Shown here piece after piece: positions 33,967-41,662 of a DNA stretch of 64,000 nt. The position numbers were made by a program, and so were the translations under genes. How positions within the stretch are numbered: position 1 is the first letter of the stretch; every line of letters starts with the position of its first letter. A model generated the notes under the pieces. That model was not told where the DNA came from and made no database searches. It saw only the letters and a list, made by a program, of their open reading frames with translations. The DNA is from Mesorhizobium sp. B1-1-8 (GTDB taxonomy: Bacteria; Pseudomonadota; Alphaproteobacteria; Rhizobiales; Rhizobiaceae). The DNA lies in contig NZ_CP083956.1 of the NCBI RefSeq assembly GCF_006442795.2, positions 1,589,501 to 1,653,500 on the forward strand. Reading direction: 5' to 3'.

Positions 33967-35427
33967 ATGCTCATCGCCATGTCGCCAGCCAACGCCAAGC
34001 TCAACGCCTTTCCCGTGTTCATGCGGGTCGACGGCGAAGCTGTAGCCATCGTCGGCAATGGCGCGGAGGCGCTTGCCAAGGCGCGGCTGCTTGCGCAGTC
34101 GAGCGCGGTGCTGCGCATCGTCGCCGATGCGCCCGATGCGGAGCTGCAGGATTTCATCACAACCGCTGGCGCCGTCCATATCGATGCAGCCCATGATGCC
34201 ATGCATCTAGAGGGCGCTGCCCTGGTGTTTGCCGCCAGCGGCGACGAAACACTCGACCGCCGCGTTGTCGAAGACGCGCGCCGGCTGGGCATTCCGGCCA
34301 ATGCCGTGGATCGGCCGGAGCTCTGCGATTTCTTTACGCCGGCGCTGGTCAACCGGGCGCCGGTGGCGATTGCCATCGGCACCGAGGGCGCCGGGCCGGT
34401 GCTGGCGCAACTGCTGCGCGGCCGCATCGACCGCATGCTGTCGCCGTCGCTGGGCCGGCTGGCAGCACTCGCCGCGTCGTTTCGTGCCGCTGCGGAGCGG
34501 TTGCCGAGGGGCAACCGCCGCCGCCGTTTCTGGAGCGATTTCTTCGCCGGCGCACCGGCAAAGGCCATTGAAGCCGGCGAATTCGCCAGGGCGCACGAGG
34601 CCGCGCACGATCTTCTCGCTTCAGATGCACGGGCCGAAGGCCACATCGCGCTGGTCGGCGCCGGTCCGGGCGCGGAAGACCTTTTGACGCTGCGCGCCCA
34701 CCGCCTGCTCATGGAAGCCGATGTGATCGTCCATGATGCGCTGGTGCCGGAGGCGATCGTGGTCATGGGCCGGCGCGACGCCGAGCGCCTGCCGGTCGGC
34801 AAGCGCAAGGGCTGCCACACCAAGAGCCAGGCCGAGATCAACGCGCTGCTTGTCGAGCTTGGCCGCGCGGGCAAGCGCGTCGTGCGGCTGAAGTCCGGCG
34901 ACCCGCTGGTGTTCGGCCGCGCCGGCGAGGAAATGGCAGCGCTGTGCGAGGCGGGGATCGCCTATGAAGTGGTTCCGGGCGTCACCGCGGCCTTTGCCGC
35001 CGCCGCGGATTTCGAATTGCCGCTGACGCTGCGCGGGGTTTCATCCTCGATGGTGTTCACCACCGGCCACGACCTCAAGGGCAACTCGCTGCCCGACTGG
35101 GCAAAGCTTGCCATCTCCGGCGCCACCGTCGCTGTCTATATGGGCCGCTCGGTGGCGGCCGAAGTGGCCGGCCGCCTGATCGAGGCTGGATTGTCGCCCG
35201 ACACCGCGGTTGCCGTGGTCGAGAATGCCAGCCTCGGCAACCGCCGCCGCTTTCACGGCACGCTGGCCGACCTGCCGTCGCTGGAAGCGCGCGCCGACCT
35301 TACCGGCCCGGTCATGACGATCATCGGCGACGCCGTCGCCGGCGCCAATTTTGAACATTCCGAGCCGCTCGCGGCACATAAGCATGAAGAAGCGGCCAGC
35401 GTGGCGGCCGAAGGAGTCCGGCAATGA
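33967..35427 (+). CDS. cysG: Siroheme synthase
   Basis: 486-residue bifunctional enzyme making siroheme for the sulfite reductase encoded next. The N-terminal part (about 10-210) is the NAD-dependent precorrin-2 dehydrogenase/ferrochelatase, with VAIVGNGAEALAKARLL. The C-terminal part (about 220-475) is uroporphyrinogen-III methyltransferase: VGAGPGAEDLLTLRA, VRLKSGDPLVFGRAGEE, VPGVTAAFAAAA. ATG at 33979 is an alternative start. The stop overlaps the DUF2849 start by 4 bp. Confidence 0.93.
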   Translation: MLIAMSPANAKLNAFPVFMRVDGEAVAIVGNGAEALAKARLLAQSSAVLRIVADAPDAELQDFITTAGAVHIDAAHDAMHLEGAALVFAASGDETLDRRVVEDARRLGIPANAVDRPELCDFFTPALVNRAPVAIAIGTEGAGPVLAQLLRGRIDRMLSPSLGRLAALAASFRAAAERLPRGNRRRRFWSDFFAGAPAKAIEAGEFARAHEAAHDLLASDARAEGHIALVGAGPGAEDLLTLRAHRLLMEADVIVHDALVPEAIVVMGRRDAERLPVGKRKGCHTKSQAEINALLVELGRAGKRVVRLKSGDPLVFGRAGEEMAALCEAGIAYEVVPGVTAAFAAAADFELPLTLRGVSSSMVFTTGHDLKGNSLPDWAKLAISGATVAVYMGRSVAAEVAGRLIEAGLSPDTAVAVVENASLGNRRRFHGTLADLPSLEARADLTGPVMTIIGDAVAGANFEHSEPLAAHKHEEAASVAAEGVRQ

Positions 35428-35729
35428 AGGTTCTGACTGCGAACCGGCTCTCCGACGGCATTGCCGTCTGGTATGCCAACGGCGGCTGGGCGGAGACGGT
35501 CGGCCATGCCGACCTCGCCCATGACAAGGCGGCGGAAGACCGGCTGGAGGCGATCGGCGCCGCAGCCGCCGCCAACAATGAGGTCGTCGACGTCAATGTT
35601 ATCGACGTCACCGTGGTGGACGGCCTGGTCGAGCCGGTGCGGCTGCGCGAAAAGATCCGCGCCGCCGGTCCAACCATCCGCACCGACATCGGCAAGCAGG
35701 CCGGCGCGGAAGCGGTCCGGGCGGCCTAG
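35424..35729 (+). CDS. DUF2849 protein of the sulfite operon
   Basis: 101 residues, translationally coupled to cysG (ATGA overlap). The DUF2849 pattern is VLTANRLSDGIAVWYANGGWAETVGHADLA. Almost always found between cysG and cysI in alphaproteobacteria. Mechanism unknown; possibly an accessory factor of siroheme or sulfite reductase. Confidence 0.85.
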   Translation: MKVLTANRLSDGIAVWYANGGWAETVGHADLAHDKAAEDRLEAIGAAAAANNEVVDVNVIDVTVVDGLVEPVRLREKIRAAGPTIRTDIGKQAGAEAVRAA

Positions 35730-35773
35730 GGTTTTAGGAAAGCAACGGGCGGACGCGCCCTGAAAGACGAAGC

Positions 35774-37444
35774 ATGTACCGTTACGACGAGTTCGACCAC
35801 GATTTCGTTCAGGCCCGCGTCGCCGAGTTCAGCGACCAGGTACAGCGCCGGCTGTCCGGCGAGATCACCGAGGACCAGTTCCGGCCGCTCAGGCTGATGA
35901 ACGGCGTCTATCTGCAATTGCACGCCTATATGCTGCGCATCGCCGTGCCCTACGGCACGCTGAACAGCAGGCAATTGCGCATGCTCGGCCATATCGCGCG
36001 CAAATACGACAAGGGCTACGGCCACTTCACCACGCGCCAGAACATCCAGTTCAACTGGCCGGCGCTGTCGGACATTCCGGCGATCCTGGCCGATCTGGCG
36101 AGCGTCGAGATGCACGCCATCCAGACCAGCGGCAATTGCATCCGCAACGTCACCGCCGATCACTTCGCCGGGGCCGCCGCCGACGAGGTTGCCGATCCGC
36201 GTCCCTACGCTGAAATCTTGCGGCAATGGTCGTCGGTGCATCCGGAATTCTCGTTCCTGCCTAGAAAATTCAAGATCGCGGTCACGGGTGCGGAGCGCGA
36301 TCGCGCCGCCATCCAGACGCATGATATCGGCCTGCATCTTAAGAAGAACGCGGCCGGCGGGCTCGGCTTTGCCGTCTATGTCGGCGGCGGCCAGGGGCGC
36401 ACGCCGATGGTGGCCAAGAAGATCCGCGACTTCCTGCCGGAAGCTGATCTGTTGTCCTACTGCACGGCGATCCTGCGCGTTTACAACCTCTATGGCCGGC
36501 GCGACAACAAGTTCAAGGCGCGTATCAAAATTCTGGTTCATGAGACCGGCGTTGAGGAGATCACGCGCCAGGTAGAAGCCGAATGGCGGGAGTTGAAGGA
36601 CGCCGAACTGAAGCTGCCGGAAGCCGACATCCGCGCCATCGATGCCTATTTCGCGCCGCCGATGCTCACGGCACGGCCGGAAGGCGACGCCGCGGTGAAG
36701 CATGCGCGACTCGATTCCAAAAGTTTTTCCGAATGGCTCGACCAGAATGTGGTCACGCACCGACACCCCGACTATGCGGCGGTGACGATTTCGCTGAAAG
36801 GCATCGGCGAGGTGCCGGGTGACGCCAGCGACAGCCAGATGGAGGCTGTCGCCGACATCGCCGAGAAATACGCCTTCGACGAGCTGCGCGTCAGCCACGA
36901 GCAGAACCTGATCCTGCCGCATGTGGCGCGTGCCGATCTCAAGGCGGTCTATGACGCGTTGGTCGACATTGGCTTGGCGACGGCCAACTCCAATTTGATC
37001 AGCGACATCATCTCCTGCCCGGGCCTCGATTATTGCGCGCTGGCCACGGCCCGTTCGATCCCGGTGGCGCAGGAGATCTCGCGCCGCTTCGCCTCGCTGG
37101 AACGGCAGCGCGAGATCGGCGAGTTGAAGCTGAAGATCTCCGGCTGCATCAATGCCTGCGGCCACCACCATGTCGGCCATATCGGCATTCTCGGCGTCGA
37201 GAAGAAGGGCACCGAGCTCTACCAGGTGACGCTTGGCGGCTCGGCCGACGAGAACACGTCGGTCGGCGAGATCATCGGCCGCGGCTTTTCCTCGGAAGAG
37301 ATCACCGACGCCATCGAGCAGATCGTCGATGCCTATCTCGGCCTTCGGCTCAGTCCCAGTGAACGTTTTATCGACGCCTACCGCCGTGTCGGTCCCGCGC
37401 CGTTCAAGGAGGCGCTCTATGCTGGCGAAACCAAGGCCGCTTGA
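35774..37444 (+). CDS. cysI: Sulfite reductase hemoprotein (nitrite/sulfite reductase family)
   Basis: 556-residue siroheme/4Fe-4S enzyme reducing sulfite to sulfide. Two ferredoxin-like halves are present (QLRMLGHIARKYDKGYGHFTTRQNIQFNW in two parts at about residues 58-95). The cluster-siroheme cysteines are CPGLDYC and CINACGHHHVG near 415 and 455. No separate CysJ flavoprotein in the window, as usual in rhizobia, where ferredoxin probably donates electrons. Its end overlaps cysH by 26 bp. Confidence 0.94.
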   Translation: MYRYDEFDHDFVQARVAEFSDQVQRRLSGEITEDQFRPLRLMNGVYLQLHAYMLRIAVPYGTLNSRQLRMLGHIARKYDKGYGHFTTRQNIQFNWPALSDIPAILADLASVEMHAIQTSGNCIRNVTADHFAGAAADEVADPRPYAEILRQWSSVHPEFSFLPRKFKIAVTGAERDRAAIQTHDIGLHLKKNAAGGLGFAVYVGGGQGRTPMVAKKIRDFLPEADLLSYCTAILRVYNLYGRRDNKFKARIKILVHETGVEEITRQVEAEWRELKDAELKLPEADIRAIDAYFAPPMLTARPEGDAAVKHARLDSKSFSEWLDQNVVTHRHPDYAAVTISLKGIGEVPGDASDSQMEAVADIAEKYAFDELRVSHEQNLILPHVARADLKAVYDALVDIGLATANSNLISDIISCPGLDYCALATARSIPVAQEISRRFASLERQREIGELKLKISGCINACGHHHVGHIGILGVEKKGTELYQVTLGGSADENTSVGEIIGRGFSSEEITDAIEQIVDAYLGLRLSPSERFIDAYRRVGPAPFKEALYAGETKAA

Positions 37445-38183
37445 CCGGATCGGCGGCGTCGAGGCCGGCATCGCCGCCGAAGCGGCGGGGCTCGACGCGC
37501 TTCTCGGTCATCTGAAGCCGATCGAGATCATCGAGCGCTCGGCGCGCGAATTCTTCCGCGGCGAGATTGCCGCCGTGTCGTCGTTCGGCGCGGATTCGGC
37601 CGTCTTGCTGCACATGATTTCCGAGATCGACCGCTCGCTGCCGGTGATCTTTCTCGATACCGGCAAGCATTTCGAGGAAACGCTCGACTATCGCGATGCG
37701 CTGGCCGCGGATTTCGGCCTGACCGACATCCGGGTGATCAAGCCGGCCGAGGCGGCGCTCGAACGCGTCGATCCGACCGGCAGGCTCAACGAGACCGACA
37801 CCGACGCCTGCTGCAACGTGCGCAAGGTCGAGCCGCTGGCGCGCGGCGTCGAGCCGTTCCGCGCCTGGTTGACCGGGCGCAAGCGCTTCCAGGCCTCGAC
37901 GCGGGCGGCGCTGCCGGTGTTCGAGGCGGTCGGCTCGCGCATCCGCGTCAATCCGCTGGCGCATTGGACGACGGCGGATCAGGCCGACTACATGCGCGCG
38001 CATGTGCTGCGCGAAAATCCGCTGGTCGCCTACGGCTATCTCTCGATCGGCTGCTTCCCCTGCACGCAACCGGTGCAGCCTGGCGAGGATGCGCGCAGCG
38101 GCCGTTGGGCGGGGCATGCCAAGACCGAGTGCGGCATCCACCTTTCGGGCTTGGAAAAATCGCTGACCGACGCATCGCTTTAG
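37419..38183 (+). CDS. cysH: Adenylylsulfate/PAPS reductase with Fe-S cluster
   Basis: 254 residues from the ATG at 37419, inside cysI and preceded by AAGGAGG. PP-loop SSFGADSAVLLH. The paired cysteines of assimilatory APS reductases (DACCNVRKVEP and YLSIGCFPCTQPV) coordinate a 4Fe-4S cluster, so APS rather than PAPS is the likely substrate. The C-terminal catalytic Cys is in KTECGIHLS. Supplies sulfite to CysI. Confidence 0.93.
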   Translation: MLAKPRPLDRIGGVEAGIAAEAAGLDALLGHLKPIEIIERSAREFFRGEIAAVSSFGADSAVLLHMISEIDRSLPVIFLDTGKHFEETLDYRDALAADFGLTDIRVIKPAEAALERVDPTGRLNETDTDACCNVRKVEPLARGVEPFRAWLTGRKRFQASTRAALPVFEAVGSRIRVNPLAHWTTADQADYMRAHVLRENPLVAYGYLSIGCFPCTQPVQPGEDARSGRWAGHAKTECGIHLSGLEKSLTDASL

Positions 38184-38254
38184 GGTATGTCGATGTTCAG
38201 GTGAAGCCGGCCTGCAAAGGCGGCCTGCTCCTTATTGTGCTTTTAGGATCTTTG

Positions 38255-38788
38255 ATGACTGGATCGACGACACCAGGGACCCGCCTCTGGACCCCGGACG
38301 GCTTTCGCGAGGATGAATGGAGCCATGCCGAAAGCGCCGAAGCGCTTGCCGGCAATGGCCGTTTCATCCTGCCGTTGCAGGTTTTTCTCGGACTTGATGA
38401 GGAGGTCCGCAAGTCGGCCCGGGAGCGCCTCGGCGTATTGCTGCAGCCCGGCGACGAGCTCGACAAGATAACCGGTCTGCTCGACCAGTTGTCGCTGGTG
38501 GCTCTGGCCTTTCCGGCGTTCAACGATGGTCGCTCCTTCTCGAAGGGCGAGTTGTTGCGCAGCCGGCATCGTTTCACCGGCGCGATGCGCGCCACCGGCC
38601 AGGTGCTGGTCGATCAGCTGCCGCATATGCTCAGGCTCGGCTTCGACGAATTCGAGGTTTCGAACCCCGTCTTGTTGAAGCGCCTCGAGGAAGGCCGCAC
38701 CGGCGGCCTGCCGGTTTATTACCAGCCGGCCGTGGAGCCGGAACCCAAGGGACCGAAATACTCCTGGCGGCGCAAGCGGACCAGCTGA
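38255..38788 (+). CDS. DUF934 protein, end of the sulfite operon
   Basis: 177 residues. DUF934 hallmarks: FRED-EW near the start, PLQVFLGLD, LVALAFPAFNDGRSFSKGELLR, GFDEFEVSNP. Always genomically linked to cysI/cysH in proteobacteria; proposed accessory or electron-transfer-related subunit but unproven. Separated from cysH by 71 bp. Confidence 0.85.
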   Translation: MTGSTTPGTRLWTPDGFREDEWSHAESAEALAGNGRFILPLQVFLGLDEEVRKSARERLGVLLQPGDELDKITGLLDQLSLVALAFPAFNDGRSFSKGELLRSRHRFTGAMRATGQVLVDQLPHMLRLGFDEFEVSNPVLLKRLEEGRTGGLPVYYQPAVEPEPKGPKYSWRRKRTS

Positions 38789-38835
38789 TCTGTCCGGCAG
38801 GCGCTTTCGCTCCTGGCTGGCGCCGGCTGCGACTT

Positions 38836-38848
38836 TCTGGTCAGACCA
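38836..38848. promoter_or_regulatory. FadR-type palindrome, upstream copy (TCTGGTCAGACCA)
   Basis: The core TGGTCAGACCA matches the consensus of FadR/PdhR-like GntR regulators. Identical to 38910-38922, 74 bp (about seven turns) away. Confidence 0.6.
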
Positions 38849-38909
38849 AGATTGCGATTTTCGCGCCGCAAGCCGGATTGTCGTTGCCGCGACCGATCGC
38901 ATCCATCGA

Positions 38910-38922
38910 TCTGGTCAGACCA
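38910..38922. promoter_or_regulatory. FadR-type palindrome, downstream copy (TCTGGTCAGACCA)
   Basis: About 100 bp before the DJ-1/PfpI gene start; second member of the pair. Confidence 0.6.
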
Positions 38923-39019
38923 CTTTGGCGATTTGCACTTCCCCTTCCGCCGTCTTGCCCTTAGGATAGGGCTATTATTTCATGTCTCGAAATAAACAGC
39001 CAGCAAGGGAGGAACCGGC

Positions 39020-39640
39020 ATGGCAGGCAAGAAGATTTTGATGCTCGTTGGCGAGTTCAGCGAGGAATACGAGATTTTCGTCTTCGAACAGGCCATGCAT
39101 GCGGTCGGCCACACCGTCCATGTCGTTTGTCCCGACAAGAAGGCCGGCGATATCCTGAAGACCTCGCTGCATGATTTCGAAGGCCACCAGACCTATACCG
39201 AAAAGCTCGGCCACGACTACGTCCTCAACAAAACCTTCGCCGAGGTTAACCCGGCCGACTACGATGCCGTCTACGCAGCCGGCGGGCGCGGGCCGGAATA
39301 CATCCGCATCGACAAGCGGGTGCAGGCGCTGGTCCGGCATTTCCATGAAACCGGCAAGCCGATCTTCACCATCTGCCATGGTGTGCAGATCCTGATCGCG
39401 GTCGATGGCGTGGTGCGCGGCAGGGAAGTCGCGGCGTTGCATTATTGCGAGCCGGAAGTGACGCTTGCCGGCGGCATTTATATCGACGTTGCGCCGACTG
39501 GCGCGCATGTCGACGGCAATCTGGTTTCGGCCAAGGGCTGGCCCGGCCTTGCCGCCTTCATGCGCGAATGCCTGAAGGTGCTCGGGACCGAGATCCGCCA
39601 TGGCGAGATCCTGATGCGCGACGAGCGCAAGGCGGCGTAG
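39020..39640 (+). CDS. DJ-1/PfpI-family protein
   Basis: 206 residues, AGGGAGGAACC before the ATG. Nucleophile elbow FTICHGVQ with Cys119, preceded by the acidic residue in LMLVGEFSEEYE and the GGRGPEYIRID segment. Such proteins act as glyoxalases, amidases or stress chaperones. Its upstream palindrome pair implies control by an FCD/FadR-type regulator encoded elsewhere. Confidence 0.87.
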   Translation: MAGKKILMLVGEFSEEYEIFVFEQAMHAVGHTVHVVCPDKKAGDILKTSLHDFEGHQTYTEKLGHDYVLNKTFAEVNPADYDAVYAAGGRGPEYIRIDKRVQALVRHFHETGKPIFTICHGVQILIAVDGVVRGREVAALHYCEPEVTLAGGIYIDVAPTGAHVDGNLVSAKGWPGLAAFMRECLKVLGTEIRHGEILMRDERKAA

Positions 39641-39681
39641 GACCATTGCCGCATCGGCAAGACGAGTGTCGCTATCTTGGC

Positions 39682-39882
39682 CTATTGGCGACGCTCGCTG
39701 CTTGCGGGGTTCGGCTCGATGTCGTCGAGGCGGTCGAGCAGGTCCCGCAGACGTTTGGGCACCTCTGTTTCCAGGCGAAATGCCGGCAACGTGCGCAACA
39801 AGCGCTTCGTCGCCTCGGCGCCGATTTGCCGCCTGATATCATTGGCGAGCGCGGCGCGCCTTTTGCTGTTGTTGCCCTTCAT
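39682..39882 (-). CDS. Small hypothetical protein with NepR-like motif (66 aa)
   Basis: Converges with the DJ-1 gene. Residues 15-52 carry DIRRQIGAEATKRLLRTL and then ETEVPKRLRDLLDRLDD. The second segment fits the NepR anti-sigma factor motif (E-x-VP-x-R-[FL]-x-x-LLxxLD) of the alphaproteobacterial general stress response. A GGAAC-N17-AGTT sequence upstream on the same strand resembles an EcfG promoter (GGAAC-N16/17-CGTT) with one mismatch. PhyR and EcfG genes are not here. Assignment is tentative; it may be a paralogue. Confidence 0.55.
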   Translation of the reverse strand: MKGNNSKRRAALANDIRRQIGAEATKRLLRTLPAFRLETEVPKRLRDLLDRLDDIEPNPASSERRQ

Positions 39883-40030
39883 TGTCCCAAAATCCTGTGT
39901 CGGCTTCGAAACTCTTGCGGCCCAACAAAGGTTCCAACATCACCTTGGGATAGCAAGCAAAGCCACTCAGTACGGTAAAATTTGAATTAATAAGGAGCGA
40001 TCGGCACAGGGCAACGCAACGCGCTTGCCC

Positions 40031-40059
40031 CTTGATTTTTGGCCCTCAAACCTCGATAT
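40031..40059 (+). promoter_or_regulatory. Candidate heat-shock (RpoH-type) promoter of grpE
   Basis: CTTGAT-N17-CGATAT, close to the rhizobial RpoH consensus CTTGAA-N17-CCATAT. Predicted start near 40066, about 30 nt before grpE. Confidence 0.55.
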
Positions 40060-40094
40060 CGGGCGCAAATCCAAACCAACGCGAATAACGGGAA

Positions 40095-40736
40095 ATGGCG
40101 ATGAGCGACCAGGCAAAAGACGAACGCGCGCCCGAGGAAACCGAAGCCGCCCAGGCTTCCGGCGAGCGAGCGGAAGGCGGCGTCGACGGCGACTATGAAG
40201 CGCTTGTGCGGCTGCTGAAAGAAAACGAGGAGCTGAAGGACCGCGCGCTGCGCGTTGCGGCCGAAATGGAGAATTTGCGGCGGCGCACCGTGCGCGACGT
40301 GCATGACGCGCGCACTTATGCGGTCGCCAATTTCGCCCGCGATATGCTGTCGGTTTCCGACAATCTGCGCCGCGCGCTCGACGCCATTCCGGCCGAGGCC
40401 AAGGCCTCCGGCGATGCCGGCTTCAAGGCGCTGATCGAAGGCGTCGATCTCACCGAACGCGCCATGCTGTCGGCGCTGGAACGCCACGGTGTCAAGAAGC
40501 TTGCGCCGGAAGGCGAGAAGTTCGATCCGAACTACCACCAGGCGATGTTCGAGGTGCCCACCGCCGACGTCCCTGCTGGCACGGTTGTCCAGGTCGTGCA
40601 GCCGGGCTATTCGATCGGAGAGCGGGTGCTGAGGCCGGCCATGGTCGGCGTCGCCAAGGGCGGCACCAAGGCTGCGGCCGGCGAAGCCCCGGTCGAGCCG
40701 GGACCGGTGAACGAGCAGGCCGAGAAGGATGCGTGA
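40095..40736 (+). CDS. grpE: Nucleotide exchange factor GrpE
   Basis: 213 residues. Long N-terminal dimerising coiled coil (about 30-90; [20 protein letters not shown]) then the beta-wing with signatures [23 protein letters not shown] and [10 protein letters not shown]...VVQVVQPGY. Releases ADP from DnaK. ATG 40101 is an alternative start. A tandem-repeat element begins immediately after the stop. Confidence 0.95.
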   Translation: MAMSDQAKDERAPEETEAAQASGERAEGGVDGDYEALVRLLKENEELKDRALRVAAEMENLRRRTVRDVHDARTYAVANFARDMLSVSDNLRRALDAIPAEAKASGDAGFKALIEGVDLTERAMLSALERHGVKKLAPEGEKFDPNYHQAMFEVPTADVPAGTVVQVVQPGYSIGERVLRPAMVGVAKGGTKAAAGEAPVEPGPVNEQAEKDA

Positions 40737-40863
40737 ATAAGGGAGTAGGGGAATAAGGGAGTAGGGCATAAGTTAGACAAGCCGTACATTCGTGCAGCTT
40801 CGTGCTATTTTTTTTACTCCCCTACTCCCCTACTCCCCTACTCCCCTACTGCCTTACTCCCTT
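40737..40863. repeat. Inverted short-tandem-repeat element 1
   Basis: The left arm (from the grpE stop to about 40773) is two 16-bp units of AATAAGGGAGTAGGGG. The right arm (40816-40863) is six 8-bp units on the opposite strand: four ACTCCCCT, then ACTGCCTT and ACTCCCTT. The spacer is about 42 bp and ends in a T-tract. The two arms can pair as a long hairpin. The last unit touches the ATG of the next gene. Confidence 0.8.
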
Positions 40864-41499
40864 ATGACAAATCCCATCGAGCTGCTCGACTATGCCGGCG
40901 TCGCGGTCTTTGCGGCGACCGGCGCGCTTGCCGCTTCGCGCAAGCAACTCGACATCATCGGCTTCCTGTTCCTGGCCAGTGTCACCGGTATCGGCGGCGG
41001 CACGCTGCGTGACGTCATCCTCAACCTGCCTGTGTTCTGGGTCGCCAGCAGCGGCTATGTGCTGATCTGCGCCATCGTGGCGGTGCTGGTCTTCTTCAGC
41101 GCGCACCTGGTCGAGTCCCGTTACAAGCTCCTGCTCTGGCTCGATGCCATCGGCCTCGCCGCCTTCTCGGTGATGGGGGCGGCAAAAGGTCTGGCGATTA
41201 CCGGCTCGCCTGTCGTGTCGGTGATCACCGGTGTGCTGACCGCGACGTTCGGCGGCATATTGCGCGACCTGCTTGCGGGCGAGCCTTCGGTGCTGCTCAG
41301 GCCCGAAATCTATGTCACGGCGGCCCTTGCCGGTGCGGCGCTGTTCACGCTCGGCGATCTTGCCGGCCTGCCGGCGCTAGCGTCCAGCCTGCTCGGCTTT
41401 GCGGCTGCGTTCCTGGTGCGCGGCGGTGCGCTTAGGTTCGGCTGGTCTTTTCCAGCCTATAGGAGCCGGCCGGGGCGAAGGCCGGAAGATATTCCCTGA
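40864..41499 (+). CDS. UPF0126/TRIC-like membrane protein
   Basis: 211 residues from the ATG at 40864; a GTG at 40792 would translate the repeat units and is unlikely. Seven hydrophobic helices with the family's internal duplication: GGGTLRDVILNLP in repeat one and GGILRDLLAGEP in repeat two. YadS/YicG-type proteins are TRIC-like trimeric cation channels or glycine-related transporters. No usable ribosome binding site is seen because repeat units fill that position. Confidence 0.85.
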   Translation: MTNPIELLDYAGVAVFAATGALAASRKQLDIIGFLFLASVTGIGGGTLRDVILNLPVFWVASSGYVLICAIVAVLVFFSAHLVESRYKLLLWLDAIGLAAFSVMGAAKGLAITGSPVVSVITGVLTATFGGILRDLLAGEPSVLLRPEIYVTAALAGAALFTLGDLAGLPALASSLLGFAAAFLVRGGALRFGWSFPAYRSRPGRRPEDIP

Positions 41500-41500
41500 G

Positions 41501-41662
41501 GGAGCGAATAGCGAATAGGAGCGAATAGCGAATAGAGAGTAGCGAATAGGGGTTGAACGGAATAAATCCCGCCACTTTCTTCTATTCGCTATTCGCTATT
41601 CGCTATTCGCTATTCGCTATTCGCTATTCGCTATTCGCTATTCGCTATTCGCTATTCGCTAT
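41501..41662. repeat. Inverted short-tandem-repeat element 2 (11 heptamers)
   Basis: The right part holds 11 perfect consecutive copies of CTATTCG (41582-41658). The left part (about 41503-41549) has several AGCGAAT units, the same heptamer on the other strand, interrupted by short variants. The spacer contains GGGGTTGAACGGAATAAATC. The next bases CTA form the stop codon of olsB on the minus strand. Confidence 0.85.

Noticed and set aside
33783..34874. 363-codon frame opposite cysG
   Set aside because: Ser/Ala-rich shadow frame; cysG motifs on the + strand are intact.
40792..40863. GTG start that would translate the repeat units into the UPF0126 protein
   Set aside because: Adds repeated Pro-Leu-Leu-Pro-Tyr-Ser residues not expected in the family; the conserved N-terminus begins at 40864.
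41582..41658. Heptamer array considered as a CRISPR or telomere-like repeat
   Set aside because: Units are 7 bp and contiguous with no spacers; there are no cas genes and the site is internal to the chromosome.
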